A DNA stretch of 64,000 nt from Stercorarius parasiticus (GCA_013396915.1 VWZL01002223.1:124001-188000); one strand, 5' to 3'; shown: positions 1-12,662, counted from the stretch's first letter. A program made the numbers and translations. Notes: generated from the letters alone by a model not told the origin.

Positions 1-3000
1 CTTGTGAGCTCACAATGTCATAATATTCTTTTTGATTAATGAGGATCCTACAATTACAGGGTAGGAACCGTCATGCTGTACTGCAGAGCCTGTCTAAAGG
101 CAAAAATTACAGTTAATGCTAATGCATTACCGAAGAGTTAGGGGTGGAATTATTACTGTCAGAGAATCGAAAGGGTCTGCACCCATAAGACTGATAGCTT
201 TTGTCATTTCTGGAATGCAATTCTGGATGGCCGATGAACTTTCACATGGGACCTCACAAATTCCCACTCCCGCTTTTTGCACATTTAATGCCGTTACACA
301 CCTTCTCTGGAAAACCTCTGCCCACCTAGGAGGCTGGCAGATGGGGAAAGAAGCCTTTCAGTGGAAAACAAAAGGGGCCTAGCAAAAGCTAGCTTGTCTA
401 AATGGAAATCTATCACACCAACCATCACCAGTTTCAGGCTTCAGAGTACAATCAGCCTCCATCCTGCAGGTTAGCAGCAATGAAGGGCAAGGCACACAGA
501 GGCAGGCAGAGGGCTTCATCTTACAAAACCAGTGTAAAAAGGCAGAACCAAATCAAATCAATAACTAATCAAACCAATAACTATTCAAATCAATCCTTGC
601 ATTGTTACAGGCTATTAGCTTCCTTGTTAGCCGCTAACAATGCATTTTCCCAACTGTAATCACCAAAAAAGCAATTTCACAAACCAGTGTACCTCATGGG
701 ACAGCCAAGATACTTATTTTGTATCCATGTGTCCAGACGCTGATCCCTATTGTAGAAACACCACGATATTTTCTAGAAGTGTCTGTGACTTAGAGAACTT
801 AATCCTATGACTAAATGAGAGAGGGACCTGAAAATTTTACATGCTGCTTAAGTACTTGTCAAATTTTGCTCTCAGCAACTTTAGAGAGAGTACTCCAAGC
901 TTTCTACTGTTTATTATTTTTCCACATCACCCAGTAGTACAAGTATATACTAAAGATCAAAACCATAGGACTCGAAATCTGAAAACCAATTTTTCCCTTT
1001 AGAAAATAAATACTCAGAATGGGAATGATTAAATAACGAGCGGCACAAGTGATGTCAAAACCAAAGTCTCTTTGATGCTGCATATTCGGAACACACTATC
1101 ATCTTCCTTGAATCCTCCTCTTTTGTCACATCTCCTTATTTAATTTCGCTCTGGTAGGATGTATAGCGTTTGAACTACTCAAGTGGGGAGGCTCATTCCA
1201 ACTTCCAATATGTCAATGCCATTAACTGAACACATGTTTCGCAGTGGAAGAGACGGGCTGATGTAGCAGCTCAGTCATTATTCAGCAGACAGACATCCAG
1301 CTGAAAACCATTAACCCAGAGAAAACAAATGGCTGCTCTCAGGCTTTGCCCCTCCAAGTTTATGTGGCCTGTAAAGAAAAACATGTAGCCCCCCACTGCG
1401 GTTCCCCTCCACATGAAGAACTTTCTTTAGAAAAAAGCATCCCCTTCAAATTAACAGATTATTTTAAATATTTCCCTTAAATTGGAAAAGCAACATAGAT
1501 TTAGGGAAATGGTTCTAGAAACTAGGAGAAGACAGAAGCAAATAATAGCTTAGGGCATGAGAAAATATTACATCATTTTCTACCACCTACGTGGCTTCAA
1601 GCAGTAGGGAGAGGGAGAAGAACAAAAACATTTTGACCTACCACAAGCTTTTGAAGTTCTGCTTAAAAGTACCAGTCTGTGATAAGCAGGAGGTCAGGAG
1701 AGTGCCTGACTCAGTAGCATTTCAACTTTTAAATTTCTATTACATTTTTTATATCAGCCACAATATTTTAAGCACATTTAGTGATCTAATGATGATCTGA
1801 ATCAAATATTAATCTTATTAGGTAAAAAAAAGACTCAGGTTTATGATATAATGATGTTGCCAACATCAGTGAGAGTTTAGCACCTAACTGAACTGGTCCT
1901 AAGATTATGATGGACTGGTCCATTTTAAATGGCAAACTTACCAGAAGAAAAGTTCACACTGAAAACTCCTAATATATTCTATGTGATAAATGAATCCAAT
2001 ATATGGTGAAATATTAATAGATTTTTTTCCATTGGATTTCTTTTATCTGGAGCAGTTTCATGCAAATTAAACTTGGGAAGATAAATAATCATCTATATTC
2101 CTTTATGTTATTTGGTAATGCAAACTACAGTTTTGAAACGTAAATTGATACTTTGATTTTTCAAAACTCTTTACGTATATTTCTTTCAGAACAAAAAATG
2201 CCAAAGAGGTATTTGAAGAGCAGGAATGAACAGAGGGGCTTCATGGTGAGTGAAGCTTGTAGGCTATCCATTTCAGAGCCCAGTTCTGATAACTGGCAGT
2301 AGTGAATGTTTAGAGAAAAGTATAAGAAATGGAACATGAATACTAAGCAACTTTAGGCTCACCTGTCCTCTAAATTTCACTGATCAGCAGGTTAAGAGGT
2401 CCTGATCTGAAAGTTGGATATTCAGGGCAATGGTCAGCAGCTGCCAATGTGAATCTCAATGAATTTATCTGTCCTCTTTTTGAATTCTTTTGAGGAAAAA
2501 CCAATAAGCAATGAGTATCCATTTTGGAACAGACCACCAGCAAATGCCAATCATCACAAATTCACTGAATTCAGTACAGCCCTTCAGTTTCTCACCACCT
2601 GACATTTATTTTTTTTAATTTCAGACAGTTTTGGAACAGAAGACACAGATGAGGTGTCCATGCCCTGTCAGTGACACTTCTGTATCGAGACTACCTTTGA
2701 TAACTTTCATTGATACAAAAGTATTGACTTTGGGGAAAAAGTGCTAGGTGCCACGATTTTGGGAAATACAGCCTTTCTTCCACTGTTAGCTAAAGTGACA
2801 ACACAGATTCTCTTTCCTCTCTTAATCCTAATCCAGTTGTCATTTGCATCTAGGAGTCCAAGCATTAGAAAGGACTCAGAAAATCATCCTAAAGGCACTC
2901 TTAGAAGCCAATTGTCAGCTAAGAATAGCTTCCTTTTGGCACTGATGTCAGTGGAAATTCCTTGTGATTTGCAATAGAGCAGGTCTGTGGTGGGCAACAA

Positions 3001-3005
3001 CTCAC
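1..3005. other. Non-coding stretch, no gene recognised
   Basis: Unique-looking, AT-rich sequence. The longest frames (88 and 85 codons at 116-382 and 402-659) resemble no family I know, and their composition looks like chance translation. The first 370 bases are richer in mixed, non-repetitive sequence than the rest and could be a conserved non-coding element. A small 16-bp period repeat lies at 555-600. Bases 1440-2200 are strongly AT-rich with nothing distinctive. Confidence 0.7.
555..600. repeat. Short 16-bp period repeat, about 2.5 units
   Basis: Units start at 555, 571 and 587. The first two read aaatcaataactaatc and aaaccaataactattc, differing at two positions. The third keeps only its first half (aaatcaat). 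The repeated core is ATCAAT/CCAAT-like. It is too short and degenerate to be a satellite and most likely arose by local slippage. Confidence 0.75.
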
Positions 3006-3131
3006 CTCTGCTCAGTGAGAAGTGATCCATGTCCATCCCGTCCTTGGTCTCCGCATTCATCATCCTCACTCCATAGCACAGATGTTCATCTTTATGTATT
3101 GAGATCGCACTCCCTCCCATTGCACAAAGGA
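3006..3131 (-). other. Exon-shaped block, function unknown (weak)
   Basis: On the minus strand a 126-bp block is bounded by an acceptor-like ctgttgtattcag (plus 3132-3144) and a strong donor-like cagag/gtgagt (GT at plus 3004-3005). It is open in one frame that runs through both boundaries. The translated part contains an SAISIHKDEHLCYGV stretch, which I do not recognise. The length is a multiple of three, and it carries three CpGs in an otherwise CpG-poor area. It directly follows the 3' end of an old CR1-like relic. It may be a non-coding RNA exon, a conserved element or chance. No domain can be named. Confidence 0.2.
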
Positions 3132-3154
3132 CTGAATACAACAGCATGAACTTT

Positions 3155-3412
3155 TTTATTCCAGCCCCCTGTTGTTTCAGACAATCATCCTGAACAATCC
3201 CATGCAGAAGTTTATCAAGCTTCATCTTCAAAAAATTTCAACCACCTCATTCCACTGTTCTTCCAAAGGCTGTTCCACAACCTTCTGCAGGCTGCTTGCT
3301 ATTCCAGATGGTTAGAAACTGTCTTCTAATTATCAGCCTCAATTTATTCATGGGATCCATTTGTTCTTCTGCCAGTATTGTTCTGTAGCAACAAATTTTA
3401 GTCACTACTGAG
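3155..3412 (-). mobile_element. Old CR1/L3-like LINE 3' relic
   Basis: Read on the minus strand, this stretch carries degraded hallmarks of the 3' end of ancient amniote CR1/L3 elements. These are a segment resembling the 'cccatttgttcttgtgccag' block (plus 3354-3376), the 'gttagaaactgtcttctaat' block (plus 3310-3330), and a tail resembling 'gataaact..catggg..' followed by cagggggctgga (plus 3159-3230). It is much more decayed than the three younger CR1 copies in the window, and no reading frame survives. The family assignment is from memory of consensus motifs, and the boundaries are approximate. Confidence 0.45.
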
Positions 3413-6400
3413 TTGGGTTTGGATCAGCAAGTTGCAACCTAAAGATGAAAGGATCATTGTCTTGCATTTGTTTATGAACTAATTTCCCTATAGCTATTTT
3501 AATAGAAAATATGCAGTGAAGTGCTGAGAAATACAAATGAATGTCATTGGCAGTTAAAATGATAGCTTACAAAGTTACATGACAATTAACAGGCTTCCTA
3601 AAGTTCATACTTAAATGATTAATATCTTAATTATCTATATATGTGTATCTCTATAAGCTAATTATCTGTTAAATACGTAAGTGTTCTACAAAAGCTTCAG
3701 CCATTAATAATAGAGTAATTAAAATGTATCAATAATGTACTTCGAGTTAATTACATAGAAAATATATTTATTGCATACGTTAACCCGATAAACTGATTTA
3801 GCTTGTTAGAAGAAGCGTTTGTATTCTGCTGGCGTCTTCTGTAGCACCTGAGCCTTCTGTTGAACATAACCTTTGTCCTTTCTGGCAATCATGGATGCCT
3901 GCTTCTGCTCTGCACCCAGCACTCACCCATTCTGATTTTCCACTGAAAGCAGCCACCCCTCACCCTGCCACCCACCCTCTCCTCCCAGGCAGCCCCCACT
4001 TGCCTTCTTCACCTCCCTGTGCTGCTGATGGATGTGTCCACAGAAAACAGCCGTACAGGGGCCTCTCCTAACTTACATAAGGGAAAGCCAGGCCATAGAG
4101 CAACCACAAATGCTGTTGCCCTCCCAAAAGTATATCCTCCCACGCCCACACGGACAGTGGAAGCAGAGGTCTGCGCAGGAGGATGGCAGGGAATGACTGC
4201 TCAGGAAGTCTGCTTTCTGGCATGGGTAAAGCAGGCAGCTTGCTACCTCCAGCACTGCTGCCCATTGCAAGAGTCAAAGCTATTTGCTTCTTTTTGATTT
4301 TGTTGCATGTTGCCTTTAAAACAAGCATGCAAGGTCAAACAGTCATCAAGTAAGGCAGAGGGAGCTGGAGCTGGTCAAGAGACAAAACCTGCAGCACTCA
4401 TCCCAAATAATGACTTTGTCAGACAAAGAGTTCTCCAGTCCTCAGGGCAGGAAAAAATAAGAAATTGATACCGAACAGATTAAACAGCATGTACTTTGGA
4501 GCCTCCCACAGCTGCTTAGAGACTTGAAGAACAAAAGAATAATGAGGAAGGTTGTCCAGTACGTGGTTGGAGTACCTGTCAGGCCAAGTGTGGTATGAAG
4601 GTCACTCCTGAGGACCCACTGGCCAACTCCTCTGTTCACTGATAGAGCAAAATGGGAGTCCTGCCCTTCCAACCTAAATTATACTTTGGCTCTGCTCTCG
4701 GGTCCTAGTTCTCACTGCAAGTTGATGGGATATTTGATGTGTCACAAGAACACAGCCAATCCTTAACAATCCTTAATGTTTTCATTTTTTTCTTACAAAA
4801 CAGGTTTCCACACAACTCAGTTGTTCTGCCTCCTTGCCAGAACTGTCTCGTTGTCCAAAACTCTCTCTAAAAGGCATGTCTGAATAATTTGCTCCTAATA
4901 AACATATGTGGGCACATATATACAAAAGCTGCTCCTTCAAACATAGTACCTATTTCTCCACTCATGAGCAGAAGGGGGAAGGACAGGCTTGCTTAAAGCC
5001 TGAATCCATTATAGCTTCACAGCTGGAACCATTCCTGTGAAAGAGAAATAAACTCTGCCATCAGTAAACTTTGTATTTCTGCTTTACAGGTTATACAAGA
5101 TTTTTGCTTCCCCACGAACAGCTTAAAAAAAAAAAAAAAAAAAGGCAAACAATTCTGCCACAGTTTCCCTGGGATCCTCTCCAGTACCCATTGGAGACAG
5201 TAAGAATGATTTTGCTTTGTCTTAAATTAAACAAAAACCTCCAAAGAAGACAGGATAATATTGAATAAGAAGGATATATACAAATAGCATTTTCCTTAAC
5301 TCTGAATTACGTTAGTAGTGGGCCAGTATTTTCTTTCTTTCAAACACTCACATTTGACAGGATAATACTCCTAAAGGTGTATTTGCATATATATAGCTAT
5401 CTATAAATTTGTCACAGATGAGTAATATTACCAAGACAAATAATAGCAGCTCAGTGAAGTTAATGGTTTGGTCACTTTTTGAATAATTTTTACAGTTTAT
5501 TTCTAATATTTTTTGCCAAAAATATATCCCTGAATTCCAGCCAACTTTTCAGTAAGTTTTGCACAGCGCTCACCAAAAAAAAAAAAGCCCCAAACAAAAA
5601 AAAAACCCACACAAAAAAATGCCAACCAAAACCTCCCTATGTTTTATTTTAAATTTGCTCTTGATGGAGATGGCAAGGAGAAAGCAGAAACTGGTGCATA
5701 CCCATGAGAAGAAAGGCTGATCCAGAGTTCACTTATTTCCACTGGGATAAAAGAGAAGTGGCCTCTGTGGTACATAATTTAGGAAAATACATGAAATTGC
5801 CCTCAACCCCCCATCCCCCCCCTGCCCCCAATCAATAAAAAGATTTTGTGTGTGGTTTATTTTGCTCTTGAAAAAAAAAAAAAATCTGCTCCCAGTGACA
5901 GCCTGGATTGTAAATGCAGTATTTCAATTGGCAGAGTAGTTAGCTTTCATGGGAATTAGCAGAGTCCCATCATTCACAGCTGACTCGGACAATAAAATCT
6001 GCTTTCTGTCATTAATCTGGCCCCAACTAGCTGACTGGTCACCTACAGTGAGCTGTGAGAGATGGGAAGTGGGGAACAGTCATGTTTATTCACCAGATAG
6101 CACCGTGGAAAACAAACAAAAAATTATCTTGAGAAAACTGTGGGCCACAGAGAGGTTCTTGTCCGTTCAATGCAGGGTGCAAGTTTATTAATGTGATTCC
6201 TCAGAGCTCTTCTCTTACCCACAGTTCAGGGAAGGAAGCTATTTCCTCTTTACAGGAGGAAGGAACGAAAAACAAATATACAGAAGATTGATAAAAGTAT
6301 GAAGCATAAGCACTGACAAGTCTTTGAGGAACTACTTATTCATTAATATTTACTTCGCAATAACAGACGTTCGAACGTCAGCTTTTCAGTGTTTCAATAC

Positions 6401-7161
6401 AGAATCTCCTTTAATGACATTACAGCAAGCCCTCAGTGTGGCTGCAGACCAGTTTGCTGGATTTAGAACCATACCACTGAAGGACCTTGTTATACTCCAG
6501 GTAGACTACTTGAGAATTTCAAAAGCGGGTTGTATGAATTTAGGCATTGTTGCCCAAGCACAAGCAATTTATCAATGTGAAAATTCAGCTCCTGAATGCT
6601 GTAAGTGAGCTCAGGCATAGCTAGATCAGAAAATATGTTTGCTCGGCAGCACAGGAATCTTTGTACAATACCCTGGGCAAATCTCAGAAGGCAGAGTTTG
6701 GGTGACATTGTTAAAGCTGGCTAAAAACAAGTAAAACTAACGCTGAGTTTTTCGGAGGCAAAGCCGTGCCAGATTCCACAGGTGCCTGGTGAACTGAGCT
6801 CCACTGGACACCAATCTGTTTTCTGGTAGAAAAGTAGAAACACGTGCCAGTTGCTCCATTTACAGATTTCTGGTATCAGAGATGGAAAAAAGCTGCCAAA
6901 CTAGAAGAAATAAAAGTCGCTGTATCTGAGGAGCTTGATTAGTTCTGCCACTACCTCCATGATTACACAGCTGTGGGTGCTTAAGACAGCTAAACTTTTC
7001 ACAGGACTTCTCCAAATCCATACCAAAAGCAACCAACTGATCACACTTCTAGAGAAAACTAGAATATGCAATAGGGAGTGCAATTTTACATCCTACGTTT
7101 CAAGGCATTCTGCTGTACTACGTACTCCTCAGCAACATTCCGTGGTCTGAAAAAGGTGGAG
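3413..7161. other. Non-coding stretch, no gene recognised
   Basis: AT-rich DNA without a recognisable exon. Simple tracts include an A19 run (5125-5143), A/C-rich patches (5574-5620), a C-rich run (5807-5829) and a second A run near 5868-5883. Around 5716-5760 the text resembles the old amniote hairpin repeat family described at 15796. The two overlapping frames at 4019-4328 lie in opposite orientations over the same bases and neither resembles a protein family. Confidence 0.7.
5125..5143. repeat. A19 homopolymer
   Basis: Nineteen uninterrupted A residues. The bases on its left show no similarity to a known gene transcript and no target-site duplication is evident, so I do not call it the tail of a processed pseudogene. 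Confidence 0.95.
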
Positions 7162-8147
7162 ATCATAGCATCATAAAACAGTTTGGTTTGGAAGGGATAT
7201 TAAAGATCATCTAGCCAAACCCTCTGCCATGGGCAGGGACATCTCCCACTAGACCAGGTTACTCAAAGCCCTATTCGACCTGGCCTTGAACACTTCCAGG
7301 GATGGGGCATCCACAACATCCCTGGGCAACTTGTTCCAGTGCCTCACCATCATCACCGTAAAGAATTTCTTCCTAATATCTAATCTAAAACTACCCTCTT
7401 TCAGTTTAAAACCGTTACCCCTTGTCCGATCACTACATTCTCTGATAACGAGTCCCTCCCCAACCTTCCTGTAGACCCCCTTTAAGTACTGGAAGGCTGC
7501 TATAAGGTCTCCCTGGAGCATTCTCTTCTCCAGACTGAACAACCCCAACTCTCTCAGCCTGTCTTCAATAGGAGAGGTGCTCCAGCCCTCTGATCATTTT
7601 TGTGGTCCTCCTCTGAATCTGCTCCAGCAGGTCGATGTCCTTCCTATGTTGGTGGCCCCAGAGCTGGACGTAGGACTCCAGGTGGGGTCTCAGGAGAGTG
7701 GAGTAGAGGGGCAGAATCGCCTCCATTGACCTGCTGGACATGCTTTTTTTGATGCAGCCTAGGATACACTTGGCTTTCTGGGCTATGAGTGCACGTTGCT
7801 GGGTCATGTTGAGCTTCTCATCCACCAACACCCCCTGGTCATTCTCCTCAGGGCTGTTCTCAACCCATTCTCCATCCAGCCTGTACTTGTGCTTGGGATT
7901 GCCCTGGCCCAGGTGCCGGACCTTGCACTTGGCCTTGTTGAACTTCATGAGGTTCACATGAGCCCACTTCTTGAGCCTGTCCAGGTCCCTCTGGATAGCA
8001 TCCCTTCCCTCCAGCGTGTCAACCTCACCACACAGCTTGGTGTCATCAGCAAACTTGCTGAGGGTGCACTCAATACCACTGTCCACGTCACCGACAAAGA
8101 TGTTGAACAGTGATGGTCCCAACAGCGTCCCCTGAGGAACGCCACTC
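7162..8147 (-). mobile_element. CR1 LINE, 5'-truncated, with RT C-terminal half
   Basis: This is the 3' part of an avian CR1 non-LTR retrotransposon on the minus strand. It begins abruptly (plus 8147) inside the reverse transcriptase at the SGVPQG motif and continues in one frame through the polymerase active-site box FADD (plus 8042-8053), then the thumb and C-terminal region, to a premature stop at 7565. The C-terminal region resumes in another frame (7548 down to 7249), ending with the typical SNLV and stop. The break is an extra T near 7568. A short 3' UTR follows, ending in the CR1-type tandem (gatcatagcatcat) at 7162. There is no initiating methionine: the copy is dead on arrival, as is usual for CR1. 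Flanking target duplications are not expected or seen. Confidence 0.97.
7249..8147 (-). pseudogene. CR1 reverse transcriptase fragment, frameshifted
   Basis: This is the coding remnant within the CR1 copy. The family protein copies element RNA into DNA at the target site (target-primed reverse transcription). Only motif B (GVPQG) onward is present; the endonuclease domain and the N-terminal RT motifs are missing through 5' truncation. The catalytic aspartate pair of FADD is intact. A one-base insertion near 7568 splits the C-terminal region into a second frame. Compared with the older relic at 3155 the frame is well kept, so the insertion is fairly young in comparison. It is not expected to be translated or active. 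Confidence 0.95.
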
Positions 8148-11100
8148 CAAGCTCAGCAGTAGCCAAGATGTTCTGCATTTCCCCTGCAGTGCAATGTGCC
8201 AATCAACTCTGGGCAGTTATTGTGCTTAGAAGGAGCTAAGAATCTAGAGGAAATCTTCCCTGTGTGTTCAAGGCATTCTCCACATCTCTTTTTTTTTAAT
8301 TGAATGAGTAATTTTTGCCAAAAGTGAGATAGAAGAGCTGCTCACAATGAGTGATGGTGTCTGTCAGCTGATCCCTGAACATAAAAGAGGCTGTGAATCC
8401 AAGACCCTCACCATTCATGGGCATGAAAATACCCCCAGCTAGCTAACAGGAGCTACTTTGCTTCCCTAGCAAGCATCATCTCCAGGGTTACTTTATTTCA
8501 GGGTCCCCACAGAAGCAACAGATCCCACCTGAGCTCCTCATGGTTTTCTATGGGGCTGGCTTCTCACACAAAAAGCCCATGACTATTGTCTGGTTCTCAA
8601 GTTTCAGCTCAAAACCTTGGCCTGAAAAAAGACTTAACGTTTCCCACTAACTTAGTTTGGATAGGAGGTGAGTATTAAACTGTGGCACTTATGACTGACT
8701 TTTTTCACAGCACCTGTAAAGCCTTGCAATAAAACTACTTCCTTACAGCATTTTTTTTTCTGTTCAGTTCATTATTAGCATGCACTTGATAGGTCAATTT
8801 TTCAGTTCTGCATGATTAATTGCAGCACTCCGAAGCAAACATCCTACACAACAGCCACTCACTCAATGAACGTGGTGGTGTGTGTTCAGTCCATTTCTTT
8901 CTAAAATATACACATACACAGGAACATTAGCTCTTTTTTGGTTTTTTTTTTGGTAAAAAAAATCCATTTAGAAGTTAGAGTGCTCCATTCTAAGCAAGTC
9001 AAAGTTGAAAACAGGATACAGTGAATATATCACCAAGGTACCAATTAACATATTTTTTTTCCTCTAGAAAATATATTTGTTCTCTTGGAGACTGAAACAA
9101 AATACATTAGTGAGAAAACAACCTTGCACGGCAGTTTGTTTGGCACTTACAGACTATGTTACAGTAAAGGAAAATTAAGAATTTTAAGCTGAAGAAAAAT
9201 ATCATCTCAGTTTAAAAAAAAAAAGAAAAAAGAAAGGAACAGAATGGTACAGAGTAAAGTGAGCCCTGTTCACTGACTTGTCACGAGGATATATCAAAGG
9301 TAGGAAAAGCTCCATTATCTGAGAACTGCAATTAAGAATCAAAACAATACTTGGCTTCATGGAAACAGTCTATTACAATAATAATACTACACTTATGCAG
9401 AGCTTTTTATCTTAAGACCTCAAGGCTGTTTAATGTAAATGCATGTAAGTGTTGTTCAGTAGTTAAAAAACGCACAAAGCTTGCTTATAAAACATCTTTT
9501 AAAAAGTGCTCCTCGCCCTCTTAAACACACTTAGACAAAAAGATGACCCATAAGGCCTAATTTGGCTCTTGATTGCTCTGGCACATGGAAGAATTGCCCA
9601 AATTAATCCCACTGAGAACACAAGTGAACCTAAACAACTGAATGGCCCAATCCCATTTACATATAACATTAAAAGGATACAGCATTAAAACTCTAGTCCA
9701 AGTCCACTGAAATTAATGGAAAATTTTCATTTTTTCTTCCCTAGTGAGAAGGTGAAATACTTACCCAAGCTATCAGTGTTGGGAATACACAATTTCCCTA
9801 GAATGAAAGACTTCTACTATCGCACTTGTTTAGAAGTTAGGAAGAGAGATGTGGAAGTAAGGCAAGCAATCAGATCCCTGGAATTAATAAGGCTTCCATG
9901 GAAAAAAAGATCTTTCAACCGTGGGACATGCAGCCAGTGCCAAGAGCTACTGAAATAAATGTGTAAAGACACAGGCAAGATGGGAAAGAAAGTGAGCACA
10001 TCTGTGCCAAACACAGAGGCAAAGCTGTAAGTCCGTTAACCAGAAGAAAACACTTCCAAGAGGTATCACAGAAATCTAAATACTGAGAACCAACGGTTCC
10101 ACTCCTAACCTCACATACCTTTGAGGGTCAGTCTATAGTAAGAAACAGTTTCAGGCCACACGTTAAGTTTCTACAAGTTCCTTCAATACATATGTTGTAC
10201 CATGCAAAGGAAAGGAGACAAAGACTGCAGCTAATCCTATTTTCTACTTCCTTCAGCTGCCACCCTTCAGACAAGGGCATGTGCACAGCAACTAGTGCCT
10301 TAGTCTTCCACGTGTCTATGGCAGCGTGCTATGGCCAGTAGTAACACATTCAAGAAGTAGACGTGCATAATTTAGCTAAGACTAAATTTAGCTAACACTA
10401 ACACTGGGGAGTTCCCAACTCAGGGACCAACTCTCCTGGGAAAGAAAGACTTTATAATATCTAACAAGGCATCCAAGCAGAAGGACAGATGTTGCTATCT
10501 TTCAGACTGTTCCTTAATATTCTGATAGCATATTTGTGGGCATGTTATAGATACTTCTTAGATTTTATTAGACAGAACTTACCATAAAGGCATTAAAAAA
10601 AAAAGAAACAAAGAATATTATCTTCTAGTCAAAACAGCCTGATGCCAACTGGAATCCCACATCTATCCTTTAACTGGTCAAGCCAAAGGTGTCTTCTAAA
10701 ACTGATTTCCTGAACCATTTGCTCCCAGTTTTGATGTCAAGTGGAAGGCAGGTCCACCCAAAGTTTGTAGAAGTATTTGGGATTTCTATTAAAGCCTTGC
10801 AGCAATTACATAGAAGCTGTTGAGGTTCAAAAGCTTGGCCCATAAGCCAAACAAGTTCTTGGAATTTAATTCTATTGGAAAGCTTTTAGTTAGGAAGACT
10901 GGAAAACTGATCATCTTTATGAAGAGAACTGGTAAACTAACCCTACAAAACAAAGGACTTAATGTGAAGTATGTTTCACGCATGATTAACTATGGAAGCA
11001 AATCTGTCATTGGCTTAATAGGTGAAGGGTGAGCCTATAAACTAGAAAGCTAATGGAACCAGGAACGGTTCTTAATAAGTGGATCTTCCTGCTTTGGGAA

Positions 11101-12301
11101 CAATCTCGCTGATCTTTTTTTTTAATCTTTCATTTTACAAATAAATTTTGGGGTTGCAATCAAGCAAATTCTTTAATCATTCAAGTAACCACACTACCCA
11201 TTATGTATAGCGCAGTGCATATTTGATCAATAGCACTGTTTTCGTTAATGCTATATCAACTGAATAAGTAGAAAAAAAATCCTTCACATTTTGTGGGTAT
11301 TTTCAGTTGCTGAGTCAGAAAACAAAATAAGGTCCAACATCTGCATTTATTTTTGTTCAGTAAAGCTTGCATCTCCCTTCAGGGCTGAGAGCAAGCAAAC
11401 TGCTGCTAACCATGATAATTACACAGTACTCAGCATGGTGAGTAGAATAACATTGTAATTGTCCAAGGGTTTGAACAATTTGGACTGATTTTGTATAGTG
11501 TATAATTTACAGTAAAGATTCAGAATGTGTTTTCTTTGCTCCAAGAACACTTTCATCCTTTAGCTCTGGATCATTATGCACGGAGACAAGCATCCACAAT
11601 CAAATTCAATCCAGATGAAGAACATCTGCAAAAATAGAATAATTTATTTTATTGACATTTACGTTTACATAATTTTAACTGGGTCTGATTCTGCTTGTGA
11701 TGGTCAAGGTAACATAAAATAACCAAGACCCCACAGAGTCATTCAGACAAAATAAAAATATGCAAACACTTGAAATGTTACCGCAATCATAACAAATTAA
11801 TGACAGTGACTGAACCAGGGTAAAAGGACTCAAGAAAATATTAATGAGCTCTGCGCTTACGTGTTGTTTATTTTCCTTCATGAGGCCAGGGCAAGACTCG
11901 GTCATACGCAGTTACGTATTAAGACCCTCATTCTGCAAAAATCTAAGCGTTTATTTTTTACACACTGAAGAGTCCCTGTGAAGCAACTGGGACTAATACC
12001 AATTGAGAAGTTATGGTTCAGGGCCCATATAATTTCTGAGTATCAGCTGTGGCAGCGCATAGCAATGGGAACAACGAGTACCGGAGCAATCTTCATTGCT
12101 GCTGTATGTAAAAGCAGCAGCTTGACCTAAAAGTGCATTTACTTTTCTCAGAAAAAAAATGAACAGTTCAGCACTGTGGATGTACAGTATCATCCTTTAT
12201 GAGACACAGACAAAAATCTTTACAAAAATAATGAGAAGTCTTAACAGTGCTCTGTTTTCTATGGCTTTTAAAGACCCTTTTTTTGTGAAATTGTTTTAAA
12301 T
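8148..12301. other. Non-coding stretch with a MIR-like relic
   Basis: No exon recognised. It contains T and A runs (8284-8300, 8936-8960, 9214-9237) and a possible MIR-like SINE relic (9384-9440). A stretch at 9640-9715 resembles the amniote hairpin repeat family (cccaatcc and a 'ccactgaaattaatgga' block). The 64- and 70-codon frames at 10789-11032 overlap on opposite strands and resemble nothing known. Confidence 0.7.
9384..9440 (+). mobile_element. Possible MIR-like SINE relic
   Basis: The run acttatgcagagctttttat followed by cttaagacctcaaggctgtttaatg resembles the block found in amniote MIR-type SINEs, where a 'tatatagcgcttt' segment precedes 'agatctcaaagcgctttaca'. The match is short and degraded and comes from memory of consensus text. 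Either strand assignment or the family could be wrong. Confidence 0.3.
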
Positions 12302-12332
12302 GGGGGAGGAAGGGAAGAAAGGGAGCTGGGGG
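12302..12332 (+). other. Candidate G-quadruplex in a purine tract
   Basis: Four G runs (12302-12306, 12312-12314, 12321-12323, 12328-12332) are separated by loops of 5, 6 and 4 bases, fitting the usual G3+ N1-7 rule. A fifth run (12341-12344) follows after 8 bases. The tract is almost pure purine from 12302 to 12348 apart from ct at 12326-12327. Formation in vivo is not shown by sequence alone. Confidence 0.6.
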
Positions 12333-12344
12333 AGAAGGAAGGGG

Positions 12345-12662
12345 AGAGTGAATACTTACAAATATATTTTCATTTACCCGAATCCAAATCTCCAGCAAAT
12401 TACAACTCACACGTTTCCAGTGTTAATGATTACTTTAAACTTAGTGCAGATTCTATAAAAAATAACAAGTAAGGCTCTTTTTTTGTTGTTGGGTTTTTTT
12501 TACCCCCAATTAAAAAGTTTCTCTCATTCAAAAATTATCTTGAACAGTTGTATTCCTGACTTGAAATGTGGGACTTTCAGAGATTCTGCTCTATTCTCAT
12601 ACTGGAGGAAAAAAGAGACAGTAAAACGAGTAGGATTATTTTTGGGTTTTTTTTTAATATTT
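12345..12662. other. Non-coding, T-rich
   Basis: AT-rich stretch with T runs (12478-12500 and 12640-12655). Nothing else is recognised. Confidence 0.7.

Noticed and set aside
5071..5143. A19 tract as a possible processed pseudogene tail
   Set aside because: The upstream sequence resembles no transcript and no flanking target duplication is visible.
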